A DNA stretch of 64,000 nucleotides from Verrucomicrobiaceae bacterium (GTDB lineage Bacteria > Verrucomicrobiota > Verrucomicrobiia > Verrucomicrobiales > Verrucomicrobiaceae): the NCBI GenBank assembly GCA_019694165.1, contig JAIBCL010000005.1:1-64000 (forward strand), in the 5' to 3' direction. The translations under genes and the position numbers were made by a program. The notes under the pieces are model-generated. The model worked only from the letters and a program-made list of their open reading frames with translations, ran no database searches and was not told the DNA's origin. This document shows positions 42,516 to 51,439 of the stretch, in pieces (within the stretch, counting starts at the first letter, position 1; every line of letters starts with the position of its first letter).

Positions 42516-43502
42516 TCAATCGAACAAGGGCATCAACTCCCGCAGCAGTGGCGAGGTTTTGCAGACTGCGGTGAGATTCGCGACAGCGGCGGGGATGTGC
42601 TGCTTGAAGTGCGGCTTGCCCTGGTTGCGGCTGAGATTGCCGTAGGCGCCGAGGGCCTGCATGAGCCTTTGCGCGGCGCAGAGGTGGAAGGACTCGCGCA
42701 GCTCGAAGAGGGAGACACCGCGGTACGCAGCGTAGAAGTGGAGCAAGTCGTCGCGCTCGCTGTCGGTGAGCGTGACGTACGGATCGAGCAGCAGCGAGGC
42801 GAGATCGTACTCCGCCATGCCGAGACGCAGGCCCTGGTAGTCCACGAACCACGTCGTGCCGCCTTCGCGCAACATGATGTTCTGGCTTTGAAAATCGCGG
42901 TGCACGAGGCAGCGCGGCTGCCGTGCAAGCTGCTGGCGCAGATGCTTCAATGCATCGTGCGCGGCGGCGAAGCGCTCGGTGCGGAAGTCGCGCCCCAGAT
43001 GGCCGCGCACGAAGTGGTCGAGGAAGTACTTCTGCTCCCACTCGTAGAGCGCTTCGTCGAAGGGCGGCTCCAGCTCGGCCTTGTCGCGCGCGGAGAGATC
43101 AGACTCGCGCACGGCGTGGATCTTCGCCACCTCCCGCAGCGCCGCCTGATAGAGCGGCGCGCGCTCGGACCACGGCTCGGCGGCTTTCGAATGAAGATCA
43201 GTGCTGCCGAGGTCCTCGAGCCAGACGAAGAGGCGGTCGGAATCGAAGGCGTAGATCTTCGGCACGTTCACGCCGAGCGCGGCGAGGCGGTGCGTGGCTG
43301 GTACGAATTTCGGATTGTCCCGCCGCGCCATGGTATAGACCATGAGCACCATCGGCGGATGCGCGCCGCCCTGCCACACGAGGCGGTAGAAGTGGCGGTC
43401 GCTGCCGCCTTTGACGATGGCCTGCACCTCGCACGAAGCCTCGGCCAGCAGAGGGAACTGCTGGCGGGTGAGAATGACGAGGGCTTCGTGTTCGGGCGGC
43501 AT
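42516..43502 (-). CDS. Aminoglycoside phosphotransferase-family kinase, AmgK-like
   Basis: 328 residues of the APH/choline-kinase-like fold. It shows IVKGGSDRHFYRLVW near 30, a catalytic-loop segment CLVHRDFQSQNIM near 215 and the metal-binding WFVDYQGLRLGMAEYDLASL following it, then LLDPYVTLTD. This matches AmgK, the cell-wall amino-sugar kinase that phosphorylates MurNAc/GlcNAc at the anomeric position in peptidoglycan recycling. The next gene on this strand's upstream side is a nucleotidyltransferase (MurU-like), the known AmgK partner, which supports the call. ATG 43502 is preferred to the low-complexity extension up to 43694. Confidence 0.75.
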   Translation of the reverse strand: MPPEHEALVILTRQQFPLLAEASCEVQAIVKGGSDRHFYRLVWQGGAHPPMVLMVYTMARRDNPKFVPATHRLAALGVNVPKIYAFDSDRLFVWLEDLGSTDLHSKAAEPWSERAPLYQAALREVAKIHAVRESDLSARDKAELEPPFDEALYEWEQKYFLDHFVRGHLGRDFRTERFAAAHDALKHLRQQLARQPRCLVHRDFQSQNIMLREGGTTWFVDYQGLRLGMAEYDLASLLLDPYVTLTDSERDDLLHFYAAYRGVSLFELRESFHLCAAQRLMQALGAYGNLSRNQGKPHFKQHIPAAVANLTAVCKTSPLLRELMPLFD

Positions 43503-43569
43503 GGTGGAGACTGAAGACAGAAGACTTGGAAGACAGAAGACGAGGGACGGAGGGGCAACTGCGCGACGC

Positions 43570-44529
43570 TCAAAAATCGCGGTCAGTGTGGCTGCCGGCG
43601 GCATTCGTGCCGGCGCGGAGGATGCAGCGCGTGAGGCGGGCGTCCGACGCCACGTGTGATCCGGGCCAGAGGATGCAGTCGGCGAGTTCAGCACCAGGAT
43701 CGATCACGCAATTCGCGCCGACGACATTGGTGCCGCTGAGCTTCGCGTCGCTGGAGACGCTGGCGGATGGATCGATGGACACGCGCTTCCTGAGTTCGGG
43801 CGCGGCGTAATGCGGGAAGTGCGAGTTCAGCACACGCAGCTCGCGATGCGCTTCGATGTAGCTCGTGCGATTGCCGAGGTCCCACCAGCGGCCTTCGTCG
43901 ATGATCACGCCGCCGAGGCGCGCGCCTTTTTGAATCATGGCGAGGAAGACCGGGATCACGGACTCCACCTTGCCGGGCGTGAGCCAGTCGAAGAACGCCG
44001 GCTCCACGACATAGATGCCGGTGAAGAGGAATTCCCCCGCATTGCCCGTGCCGAGCATTCCGCGAATGTCGGTGACCAGTCCGGCGGATCGATCGAAGGC
44101 AACGTGCTGTGCAGGGCCAGCGCCGCGCAGCGCGAGAGTGACCATGTTGCCCCGTGTGCGGTGCTCCTCGAGCAACGGCGCGAGCGGCAGGTCGGTGAGG
44201 ATGTCGCCATTATAGACGATGAAGGCTTCGTCGCCGATGAGATCGCGCACGTTGGCGATGCCGCCCGCGGTTTCGAGGCGCTGCGGAGACTCGTTGCGGA
44301 AACAGATGGGCGCGCCGCGATACATTTGATCGGGAAACGCGCGCGCATAGGCCCCGGGGATGTGGTGCGTGTTCACCACGAACTCGCGTACGCCGACGGC
44401 CAGCAGGTGATCGAACGCATAGGTGATCAGCGGCTTTTGAAAAACAGGGATGAGCGGTTTTGGAAGCTGGTCAGTGAGCGGGCGGAGCCGCTCACCAAGC
44501 CCGGCACCCAACACAAAAGCCTTGTTCAC
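43570..44529 (-). CDS. Sugar-1-phosphate nucleotidyltransferase, MurU-like with beta-helix tail
   Basis: 319 residues. The nucleotide-binding signature AFVLGAGLGERLRPLTDQLP is at residue 4 and KPLI follows. YNGDILTD near 108 supplies the metal-binding Asp, and EGRWWDLGNRTSYIEAH near 215 is typical of MurU/GlmU/GMP-type enzymes. A short left-handed beta-helix tail (about 250-310: hexapeptide pattern VSSDAKLSGTNVVGANCVID) is appended; classical MurU (about 220 residues) lacks it. With the adjacent AmgK-like kinase it would convert MurNAc-1-phosphate to UDP-MurNAc. GDP-mannose synthesis is the alternative. Confidence 0.75.
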   Translation of the reverse strand: MNKAFVLGAGLGERLRPLTDQLPKPLIPVFQKPLITYAFDHLLAVGVREFVVNTHHIPGAYARAFPDQMYRGAPICFRNESPQRLETAGGIANVRDLIGDEAFIVYNGDILTDLPLAPLLEEHRTRGNMVTLALRGAGPAQHVAFDRSAGLVTDIRGMLGTGNAGEFLFTGIYVVEPAFFDWLTPGKVESVIPVFLAMIQKGARLGGVIIDEGRWWDLGNRTSYIEAHRELRVLNSHFPHYAAPELRKRVSIDPSASVSSDAKLSGTNVVGANCVIDPGAELADCILWPGSHVASDARLTRCILRAGTNAAGSHTDRDF

Positions 44530-44610
44530 GGGCCGGATTTACGTTCTCATAACGGACGATGCAAACGGAAATGCCTCGTGCTTCCGGCCGGCATCACCGC
44601 AGGAGAAACC

Positions 44611-45090
44611 ATGAACGACATCGAGCGCAGAATCATCGCCGCCCAGGGTTACGTGGAGCTCGGCCTCTTCGCCGATGCACGCGAGGAGCTGGGCGCGCTG
44701 CCGCGCGAATTCGCCGGGCGCTCTGACGTGGTGGAGATCACCGTGCTCTGCCTGATGGGCGAGCGCCGGTGGGAGGAGGCGCTGAGCCTCGCGCGGCAGC
44801 TCTGTGCGCTGGAGCCCGAGGAGCCCGGAGGCTTCATCCATGCCGCCTACTGCCTGCACGAACTGGACCGCACGCGCGAGGCCGTGGATGTGCTGGTCCG
44901 CGGTCCCTCGTCCCTGCAGGGCAAGGCGGTCTTCTTTTACAACATGGGCTGCTACCGCGCAAAACTCGGCGAGGTGGATGCGGCCGTGGACATGCTTCAG
45001 CGGGCGTTCATCAAGGACGCAGGCCTGCGCAAGGCTGCGCGGCGCGATCCGGATCTCGACGCGCTGCGCACGAAGCTGGAGGCGATCTGA
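44611..45090 (+). CDS. TPR-like protein
   Basis: 159 residues, all helical. Degenerate tetratricopeptide units are visible: AAQGYVELGLFADAREELGA, a second around RRWEEALSLARQLCALEPEE, and AVFFYNMGCYRAKLGEVDAA near 110. GGAG lies about 7 nt before ATG 44611, supporting this start. No signal peptide, so a cytosolic scaffold or adaptor. The stop overlaps the next ATG (TGATG), coupling it to the serine hydrolase. Confidence 0.75.
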   Translation: MNDIERRIIAAQGYVELGLFADAREELGALPREFAGRSDVVEITVLCLMGERRWEEALSLARQLCALEPEEPGGFIHAAYCLHELDRTREAVDVLVRGPSSLQGKAVFFYNMGCYRAKLGEVDAAVDMLQRAFIKDAGLRKAARRDPDLDALRTKLEAI

Positions 45091-46238
45091 TGGCGGCTCT
45101 GTCAAACCCTGTCCAGGCGGCGGTCACGCGCTGCTTCGAGCAGAATTTCCGCGAGCGCGGCGAGCTGGGCGCATCGCTCTCCGTCTGGAAAGATGGCGTC
45201 GAGGTGCTGTCGCTCGCACACGGTCATGCGAACCGGGAGCGCACGAAACCATGGACCGCGGACACGCTCGTGCCCGTGTGGTCGGCGACGAAAGGGCCGG
45301 CCGCGATCGCGTGCCTCATGGCGCTGCACGAGGCCGCGCTGCCGCTCGACTGTCCCGTCGCCGAAGTTTGGCCCGAGTTTGTGACGGCGGGCAAGGCGGA
45401 CATCACCTTTGGTCATGTGCTCTCCCATCGCGCGGGCCTGTGCGTGCTCGACGAGCGCGCGCCGATGATCAATTACGACGCCGTCGTCACCGCCATCGAG
45501 CGCCAGGCACCGCTCTGGCCGCCCGGCGCACGGCAGGCCTATCACGCGCGGACGTTTGGTTTTCTCATCGACGAAATCGTCCGCCGCATCATCGGTGCGG
45601 AATCGCTCGGCGAATATTTTCGCGAAATCATCGGTGCGCCGCTGACACTCGATTTCTGGATCGGCCTGCCGCCGGAGCAAAGGGATCGCGTCGCCTCGAT
45701 TTACCCTGGCAAGGTCAGCATCGACACGCGCGACCAGGCGTTTCTAAAAGCCTTCAACACATCAGGCTCCGTCACGCAGCGCGCCTTCGCCTCGCCCGTC
45801 GGATTTGGCGCGGTGGCCGATCTCAACAAACCCGAAGCCTGGTCCGCCGGTTTCGCTTCCATGGGAGGTGTCGGCACCGCAAGCGCGCTCGGCCGTTTTT
45901 ATTCCGCGCTGGCTTGTGGTGAGTCCATCGTGCCGCCCGCCGTTGTCGCGCTCGCGCAGGAAGCGCTGTCGCAAGCAGACGACGCCGTCCTTTGCCTCAA
46001 CACAGCCTTCAGCGCCGGCCTCATGAAGGACCCCGTGGACACCGAGACCGGCGCAAAACTGCGTACGCTCCTCGGCCCCTCGCCACAAGCCTTTGGCCAC
46101 CCCGGTGCCGGCGGCAGCCTCGCTTTCGCCGATCCTGAACACAAAATCGCCTTCGCTTACGTGATGAACCAGATGGAAGTCGGCGTGCTGCCCGGCGAGA
46201 AGGCGCTGGGGTTGGTGGAGGCGGTGTACTCCGCCTGA
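45090..46238 (+). CDS. Serine beta-lactamase-family hydrolase (EstB-like)
   Basis: 382 residues of the class C beta-lactamase/esterase superfamily. The nucleophile motif S-x-x-K is SATK near residue 70 (VPVWSATKGPAAIA). The catalytic tyrosine position is probably the Y of AYHARTFGFLIDEI near 152. GHPGAGGSLAFADP near 335 replaces the third K-T-G box with an H-x-G form, as in esterases of this family. No signal peptide, so a cytosolic esterase is more likely than a true lactamase. Translationally coupled to the TPR gene. Confidence 0.85.
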   Translation: MAALSNPVQAAVTRCFEQNFRERGELGASLSVWKDGVEVLSLAHGHANRERTKPWTADTLVPVWSATKGPAAIACLMALHEAALPLDCPVAEVWPEFVTAGKADITFGHVLSHRAGLCVLDERAPMINYDAVVTAIERQAPLWPPGARQAYHARTFGFLIDEIVRRIIGAESLGEYFREIIGAPLTLDFWIGLPPEQRDRVASIYPGKVSIDTRDQAFLKAFNTSGSVTQRAFASPVGFGAVADLNKPEAWSAGFASMGGVGTASALGRFYSALACGESIVPPAVVALAQEALSQADDAVLCLNTAFSAGLMKDPVDTETGAKLRTLLGPSPQAFGHPGAGGSLAFADPEHKIAFAYVMNQMEVGVLPGEKALGLVEAVYSA

Positions 46239-46280
46239 TTTTTCTGTGACAAGGTCGCCAGCAGCCGTATCGCTCTGACT

Positions 46281-47093
46281 ATGTGGACCCCGATCAAACC
46301 CTTCACCGACATCAAGCTGGAGAAGACCAGCGACGGCATCGCGAAGATCACCATCAACCGGCCTGAGGTGCGCAATGCCTTCCGCCCGCTCACCGTGCAG
46401 GAGTTGCTCGCAGCCTTCGACATCGTCCATGAAGACCCCGAAGTCGGCGTAATCATCCTTTGTGGCGAGGGCGACAAAGCCTTCTGCTCCGGCGGCGACC
46501 AGAAAGTGCGCGGTCACGCCGGCTACGTCGGCGGTGACGGCGTGCCCCGGCTCAACGTGCTCGACCTCCAGAAAAAAATCCGCGGCATCCCCAAGCCCGT
46601 AATCGCGATGGTGGCCGGCTATGCCATCGGCGGCGGACATGTACTCCATGTCGTGTGTGATCTCACCATCGCGGCGGACAACGCGCGCTTTGGCCAGACG
46701 GGACCGAAGGTCGGCTCGTTCGACGGCGGCCTCGGCTCGAGCTACCTCGCGCGCATCGTGGGCCAGAAGAAGGCGCGTGAAATCTGGTATCTCTGCCGCC
46801 AATACGACGCGCAGCAGGCACTCGACATGGGGCTGGTGAACACCGTTGTACCGCTGGCTGAGCTGGAGACCGAAACGCTCAGGTGGTGCCGCGAGATCCT
46901 CGCCCACTCGCCGCTGGCGCTGCGCTGCCTCAAGGCCGCGCTCAATGCCGACTGTGACGGCCAGATGGGCCTGCTCGACCTCGCAGGCAATGCCACGCTG
47001 CTCTACTACATGAGCGAGGAGGCGAAGGAAGGGAAGAACGCCTTCATCGAGAAGCGGAAGCCCGACTTCACAAAATTCCCGCGCGTGCCATGA
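46281..47093 (+). CDS. menB: 1,4-dihydroxy-2-naphthoyl-CoA synthase
   Basis: 270 residues of the crotonase fold with MenB-specific features: [18 protein letters not shown] near 30, [16 protein letters not shown] near 70, [20 protein letters not shown] near 113, [20 protein letters not shown] near 140 and [13 protein letters not shown]. The GSFDGG segment carries the active-site Asp expected in MenB. It cyclises o-succinylbenzoyl-CoA in menaquinone synthesis. Other men genes are not adjacent. The stop overlaps the next gene (ATGA). Confidence 0.94.
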   Translation: MWTPIKPFTDIKLEKTSDGIAKITINRPEVRNAFRPLTVQELLAAFDIVHEDPEVGVIILCGEGDKAFCSGGDQKVRGHAGYVGGDGVPRLNVLDLQKKIRGIPKPVIAMVAGYAIGGGHVLHVVCDLTIAADNARFGQTGPKVGSFDGGLGSSYLARIVGQKKAREIWYLCRQYDAQQALDMGLVNTVVPLAELETETLRWCREILAHSPLALRCLKAALNADCDGQMGLLDLAGNATLLYYMSEEAKEGKNAFIEKRKPDFTKFPRVP

Positions 47094-47812
47094 CGAGCCG
47101 GAGTTTCTTTCTTGTGGCAGCGACAGGTCTGGCCTCATGCGCGCTGCCGCCTGCGGTGGAGACGCCGGCGTTTCCCGCCGTCACGCCGGCCTCATGTCTG
47201 TCTATGGCGGAGGCGTATCGAACGCATCGCTGGACCGGCACCGTCGCGAACGCAAAGCACGGTCTCGACTCGCATGGCATTCGTGTGGATACGCCGGACA
47301 TCTCATACCAAAAGCCCGGCGCCGTGCCGGGCTGGTGGCACGTCGGCGCGGTGAACGAGAGCGTGCCCTACCAGTGGGGCGGATTCAGCACCATCGCGGA
47401 GTTCGACGCAGGCCTCCGCGCGGGAAAGGCGGCGGGCGATGTTTACACCAGCGAGAAACGCCGTCTGCTCGACGACGCGGTTTCCAGCGAGGCGGTGGGC
47501 ATCGACTGCTCCGGTTTCATCTCACGCTGCTGGAAGCTGCCGCGCTCCTTCTCGACGCGCGAGCTGGCCGCCCTGTGCGTGCCGCTGAATTCATGGGATG
47601 ACCTCCACCCCGGCGACATCCTGAACACCTTCAACGCGCATTGCCTGCTCTTCGCCGGATGGAACGATCCCGCGCACGAAAAGCTCATCGCTTACGAGAC
47701 AGGCTCCCCGCCGGACTGGAAGGTGGTGGTGCATACGATCGACGCAAACTGGCTCCGCAGTCTCGGCTACCGGCCTTTCCGCTACCGAAACATGGAGGGT
47801 GCCGTGCGCTGA
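47090..47812 (+). CDS. NlpC/P60-like lipoprotein
   Basis: 240 residues. A lipoprotein signal is visible: [12 protein letters not shown] with lipobox LASC (Cys 17). The catalytic-type motif [14 protein letters not shown] near 140 gives the Cys, and HCLLFAGW near 185 the His of a cysteine hydrolase of NlpC/P60 type, suggesting a cell-wall amidase/endopeptidase at the outer membrane. The N-terminal part ([14 protein letters not shown]...PYQWGG) looks like the usual lead-in to this fold. Overlap with menB by ATGA is probably incidental to function. Confidence 0.75.
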   Translation: MTSRSFFLVAATGLASCALPPAVETPAFPAVTPASCLSMAEAYRTHRWTGTVANAKHGLDSHGIRVDTPDISYQKPGAVPGWWHVGAVNESVPYQWGGFSTIAEFDAGLRAGKAAGDVYTSEKRRLLDDAVSSEAVGIDCSGFISRCWKLPRSFSTRELAALCVPLNSWDDLHPGDILNTFNAHCLLFAGWNDPAHEKLIAYETGSPPDWKVVVHTIDANWLRSLGYRPFRYRNMEGAVR

Positions 47813-47825
47813 TCCGCTCTCTGTT

Positions 47826-47900
47826 TGGTACACGGAGAGGGATTCGAACCCCCGACCAACTCGGTGTAAACGAGCCGCTCTACCACTGAGCTATCCGTGC
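47826..47900 (-). tRNA. tRNA-Val (anticodon TAC)
   Basis: Minus-strand 75-nt cloverleaf. The acceptor GCACGGA pairs with TCCGTGT (G-U at the first pair), then A and an encoded CCA. D-arm AGCTCAGTGGTAGAGC; anticodon loop TTTACAC within stem GCTCG/CGAGT, anticodon TAC (valine, GTA/GTG). T-arm GGGGG-TTCGAAT-CCCTC. The 123-bp gap to ruvA holds a weak TTGCCA...GATAAG pair upstream of the tRNA. Confidence 0.95.
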
Positions 47901-48023
47901 ATCTTTCCCTGCAAAAGCGCCTCACTTATCGTGCCGTGCCGCGCATGGCAAGAGCAAAGCTCAATGCGGCGGCCAACCCGCCGAAGGCGTCCGGCGCGAG
48001 GTTCTCGGCCTACAGTGTCACCG

Positions 48024-48644
48024 TCAGTAGTTCAGCACCCGCAGAGCATCTCGGATCAGCCGGTCCGCTGTGGAGGCGGCCGCGTCGAAGCCTGGCTGCT
48101 TCACAAGTTCCGTCACGGCCTTCTGCGCTTCGACCTGCTTGAAGCCCAGAGCGATCAGCGCCAGCACCGCATCGGTCTGTGCCTGCCGTGAGGGGTCGTG
48201 ATCCGCTTTCGCGGAGCGCGCGGCCTGCCAGGTCTCCACGACGCCCACCTTGTCCTGCAACTCGAGCACGATGCGCTCCGCGGTCTTTTTGCCCACCCCT
48301 TTCATGCGGGAGAGGGCGGCTACATCGTTGCGAATCACGCTGTCCTTGAAGTCCGCGACGGGCATGCCGCTGAGTACAGCCAGCGCCAGCTTCGGTCCGA
48401 TACCGGACACTCGGTCGATAAGCAGCCGGAAGAGGTCGCGCTCCTCGGACGTGAGGAAGCCGAAGAGCATATGGTCGCGGTCGGTGACATGGTAGTGCGT
48501 GAGCAGCCGCACCTCGGCCCCGGGCTGCGGCAGACGATCGAACGTCGAGAGAGGGATGAAGGCGTGGTAGCCGACGCCGTTCACATCAACGGTGACCTGA
48601 TTCGGGAGGGACTCGGCAAGCTTGCCGCGGACGAAAGCGAGCAT
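48024..48644 (-). CDS. ruvA: Holliday junction DNA helicase subunit RuvA
   Basis: 206 residues. The N-terminal OB domain has MLAFVRGKLAES and VDVNGVGYHAFIPLSTFDRL. Two helix-hairpin-helix motifs follow: VSGIGPKLALAVLSG near 75 and MKGVGKKTAERIVLEL near 112. A C-terminal domain III (about 150-206, ALIALGFKQVEAQKAV) contacts RuvB. RuvA tetramers bind four-way junctions and load RuvB for branch migration. ATG 48644 gives the family start. ruvB and ruvC are not adjacent. Confidence 0.94.
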   Translation of the reverse strand: MLAFVRGKLAESLPNQVTVDVNGVGYHAFIPLSTFDRLPQPGAEVRLLTHYHVTDRDHMLFGFLTSEERDLFRLLIDRVSGIGPKLALAVLSGMPVADFKDSVIRNDVAALSRMKGVGKKTAERIVLELQDKVGVVETWQAARSAKADHDPSRQAQTDAVLALIALGFKQVEAQKAVTELVKQPGFDAAASTADRLIRDALRVLNY

Positions 48645-48738
48645 GCGACGATGAAGGCCAGTGATGCGTCGCGGCGCAAGCGAAAGGTTTGTGCGGACGA
48701 CGCTTGAAGCGCGGCAGCGCGGCCGCCACAATGCGCGG

Positions 48739-49431
48739 ATGAACCGGAGCCGACTTCCCACCATCGTCCTCATCCTGTGCTGCTACGCAGGCGGTGAACA
48801 AGCTCCAGCCCAAAGCAAGGCGAAGGCGGGCACAAAATCGAAACCCGCCGCTGCAAAGCCGCCGGCTCCTCCTCAACCGCCGGCAAGAAAGCTGGAGATC
48901 TTTGTGATGCTGCCGGAGCCGAAGGCGATGCGCACAGACCGGTCGCGCTTCCTGCCCGATGCGAAGAAATCGATCATCTCTCCCGCTCACGAAACCGCTG
49001 ATGCATCGGGCGTGCGGGCCTACACGGCGGAGGAGTTTGCCAGGCTCGGCATCAGTGTGGACACATTCATGGACCGCGCGCGCTCGGCGGCGGATCGCAG
49101 ACTGGCGGAGCAGAAGCCAGATTTCATAAAGGATGCCGAGGGCCGCCTGCGGTATGCGGTCTATCGAAGTGACAGCCCGCTCACGGCGTCCCTGCTCATG
49201 GCACCTTCGCTTGGTGCGGTGTTCCGTGAGGCGCTCGGCGGCGACGTGTGGGCGGTGGCCCCGGACAGGAATTCCCTCTTCATTTTTCCCGCCAAGCCCG
49301 AAGCGCTGGAGGAGTTCGCCCCCGACCTGCGGGATCGCTACGACAGCAATCCGTTTGCGGCGAGTCCTGAAGTTTTTCTCATGAGCGCCACCGGCGGTCT
49401 CCCCCGCGTGGTTGGCGCTTTCGGCGGCTAG
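48739..49431 (+). CDS. Secreted hypothetical protein
   Basis: 230 residues. Signal peptide about 1-24 (RSRLPTIVLILCCYAGGEQA), then a Lys/Ala/Pro-rich linker (about 25-50, AAAKPPAPPQPPARK), then a soluble domain without a recognised family. Features are LEIFVMLPEPKAMRTDRSRF, AYTAEEFARLGISVDTFMDR, SLLMAPSLGAVFREALGG and a C-terminal SLFIFPAKPEALEEFAPDL segment. The Pro-rich linker suggests tethering or a spacer in the periplasm. Divergent from ruvA. Confidence 0.65.
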   Translation: MNRSRLPTIVLILCCYAGGEQAPAQSKAKAGTKSKPAAAKPPAPPQPPARKLEIFVMLPEPKAMRTDRSRFLPDAKKSIISPAHETADASGVRAYTAEEFARLGISVDTFMDRARSAADRRLAEQKPDFIKDAEGRLRYAVYRSDSPLTASLLMAPSLGAVFREALGGDVWAVAPDRNSLFIFPAKPEALEEFAPDLRDRYDSNPFAASPEVFLMSATGGLPRVVGAFGG

Positions 49432-49607
49432 AATTGCCAGAAAACCCGCCTTTGCATTGTCCATACGAGGGCGTTTCGGGCCATGCGCGCCGAAAAACGC
49501 GACGGCAAAATCGGCTCTTTCAGATGCGCCAGAAAAACGTACAAATAGTTTCACCAACGCACAAAACCTTCGCCTTGCCTGGGCACTCGTGATATTGTGG
49601 CCGTCCT

Positions 49608-49931
49608 ATGGCTACCACACCGACACGTAAGACACGCTTCTCTCGCAGAGTTCCCGACCATGTTACTGATGAGCTTGTGAATGTGCTCTCCCGGGGTAAG
49701 ACCCACGAGTTCAATGCCCTCTTCGGCCTCGTCTATGAGAACCTCAAGCTGAAGAATGCTGTGAGTGGCGGCGAAGAAATGCTCCGTCTGCGGTCCTACG
49801 AAAAACTTCAGAACCTCGTGAGCCGGGGTCTCTGTGCGAAGGTCGGCAAGACCTATCGCGGCCTCGACGGTCTCGCACAAGCCCACAGCACCGCCGTCGC
49901 CGCGCGTGCTGCGGCTGCTGCGGCGCGGTAA
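49608..49931 (+). CDS. Small basic protein with poly-Ala tail
   Basis: 107 residues. Basic N-terminus (ATTPTRKTRFSRRVPDHVTD), a helical middle (HEFNALFGLVYENLKLKNAV, MLRLRSYEKLQNLVSRGLCA), a short KVGKTYRGLDGLA segment and an Ala-rich tail. The pattern resembles a small conserved verrucomicrobial family, perhaps nucleic-acid binding given the basic start. Well-isolated gene: 176-bp upstream gap and a strong terminator downstream, i.e. its own transcription unit. Confidence 0.7.
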   Translation: MATTPTRKTRFSRRVPDHVTDELVNVLSRGKTHEFNALFGLVYENLKLKNAVSGGEEMLRLRSYEKLQNLVSRGLCAKVGKTYRGLDGLAQAHSTAVAARAAAAAAR

Positions 49932-49969
49932 CCGTCGTAGCTTTCTGATCGATTCAATTTAAGTGCCGG

Positions 49970-50000
49970 AAGGCCGCCCCAGCAGGCGGCCTTTCGCTTT
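49970..50000 (+). terminator. Rho-independent terminator
   Basis: AAGGCCGCC (49970-49978) pairs with GGCGGCCTT (49985-49993) around a 6-nt loop, followed by TCGCTTTTT. It ends the transcript of the small basic protein. Confidence 0.85.
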
Positions 50001-50072
50001 TTCCGAAGGGTGCCGCGCTGCGTGCTGGTTGTCCGACACAGCGCCCCAACGGGGTCCTGAAGGGAGGAGTCC

Positions 50073-51248
50073 TTAGTCAGCACATGGACCGTCGTGCTTG
50101 TCATCGTCTTTCTCACGCACTCGGAACGGAAAATCCGTCTCCAGCGTGGTGCGTGCATCAAGCTGCCGCCGGACTCGGATGCCCCATGTGCGAATGAGCT
50201 GTAGCTCCCGGGTGCTCGGCTTCGCCGCTGCCGGCACGGTGAAGGTGGCGGTGAAGATTCTGGCGTTCGCTGCCGCAGCGTCACGAATCTCGACGTCGTC
50301 CTGCTCGATGAGCATGATCTTCACCGGTGTGCTGGCATCCGAAGATGCTTCATCGCATACAAGCAGCACTTCGTAGCGGCGCACACGCAATGGTCCGGGC
50401 TGCAGCACGCTCAACGCCGTGCCCTGGCCCGGCACCAGCGGCTCATCGTCGATCTCAACCTCGGGCTCGGCAATGCCGGCGACCTTCACAGCCCGGATGA
50501 AATGCCATGCCAAGAAGACTTCAGCGGCGAGCCCGATGCCGAAGACGTAAAACATCGGGCTGAGCATCTGTGTGGTGTGCGCGTGCCACGGCGCCGCCCA
50601 GATGCCAACGAGCGCGACGGCGAGCACGATGATCACGAGCAAAAGGCAGCCGGTGAGCTGCCGATGCGACAAGACAGGCACGAGCCGATAGCGCAGGCGC
50701 GACCCTCGGCACTTTGCACCTTTCCCATAATCGTGACTGCCTGCCAGCGCCCTGCGCATCAGATTGCCACACACGAGGATGAAGAAGCCCGGAATCAGGG
50801 CGCCGAGATAGAACTTCCACTCGAACCGCCGCAGAAGCACCGCCTTCTCTGGATCGTCCGGATCGTACCAGCAGGGGTATTTGCCGCCGTCATCGAATAT
50901 CCGCCACAGTTCGAAGAGAGTTGTCACCCCGTCATGATTGTCGAGACCCGTGGTAACATGTTCCCGGCCGCCGGCCCGAAACTTGAACGTAAACTCCGGA
51001 TGCTGGCTGCGCTCTTCGGTCTCACGACCGCCACCCCAGCGGTAGATGGTCGTGTTTTCCACCATCCGGTGGCTCACGATCTCGCACTCGGCCAGTTCAT
51101 ATACCCGGGCGATGCGGTAGTCGCGTACGGCCTGGAGCGTGAAGGGGATGAGGCCAAGCAGGCCGACAAGCACGAAGATCGCGAAAAACTTCCAGCGGGG
51201 GTCAGGCTTCCTGGACGATTGGGGCTGGGCAGAGTCACTGGCATTCAT
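50073..51248 (-). CDS. DUF3592-domain membrane protein
   Basis: 391 residues. One N-terminal membrane helix (WKFFAIFVLVGLLGLIPFTL) is followed by an extracytoplasmic DUF3592-like domain. That domain has AECEIVSHRMVENTT, HPEFTFKFRAGGREHVTTGL and KYPCWYDPDDPEKAVLLRRF, the typical Y-x-P-x-x-P-x-x-A-x-L end. Further helices lie near 160 (YLGALIPGFFILVCGNLM), 205 and 235. A C-terminal cytosolic beta domain (about 265-391) is similar in outline to those of other DUF3592 proteins. Function unknown; a second DUF3592-like gene lies divergently at 51440. Confidence 0.75.
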   Translation of the reverse strand: MNASDSAQPQSSRKPDPRWKFFAIFVLVGLLGLIPFTLQAVRDYRIARVYELAECEIVSHRMVENTTIYRWGGGRETEERSQHPEFTFKFRAGGREHVTTGLDNHDGVTTLFELWRIFDDGGKYPCWYDPDDPEKAVLLRRFEWKFYLGALIPGFFILVCGNLMRRALAGSHDYGKGAKCRGSRLRYRLVPVLSHRQLTGCLLLVIIVLAVALVGIWAAPWHAHTTQMLSPMFYVFGIGLAAEVFLAWHFIRAVKVAGIAEPEVEIDDEPLVPGQGTALSVLQPGPLRVRRYEVLLVCDEASSDASTPVKIMLIEQDDVEIRDAAAANARIFTATFTVPAAAKPSTRELQLIRTWGIRVRRQLDARTTLETDFPFRVREKDDDKHDGPCAD

Positions 51249-51439
51249 GGCGTATCTCCGGTCTCGATCACAGCATTATTCAAACGCCGGCGACATTCGC
51301 CTTTGGTCGAAAGCGTTCCTTCGCCGCAGCCATGCGGAGGCTTCCTGCCGGCCGGTGCTCCGGCGTTCAGATCATCCACGGCGTCACCATTTCCCCCGCA
51401 CTGCTGGAAACGCTGCCACTCTGCGCCTATCATCGCCGC

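Noticed and set aside
45090-46238. True class C beta-lactamase / resistance gene
   Set aside because: No signal peptide and a non-lactamase third box; a cytosolic esterase is more likely.
47925-47951. Promoter of tRNA-Val (TTGCCA and GATAAG on the minus strand)
   Set aside because: Spacer is only 15 bp and the -10 match is poor.
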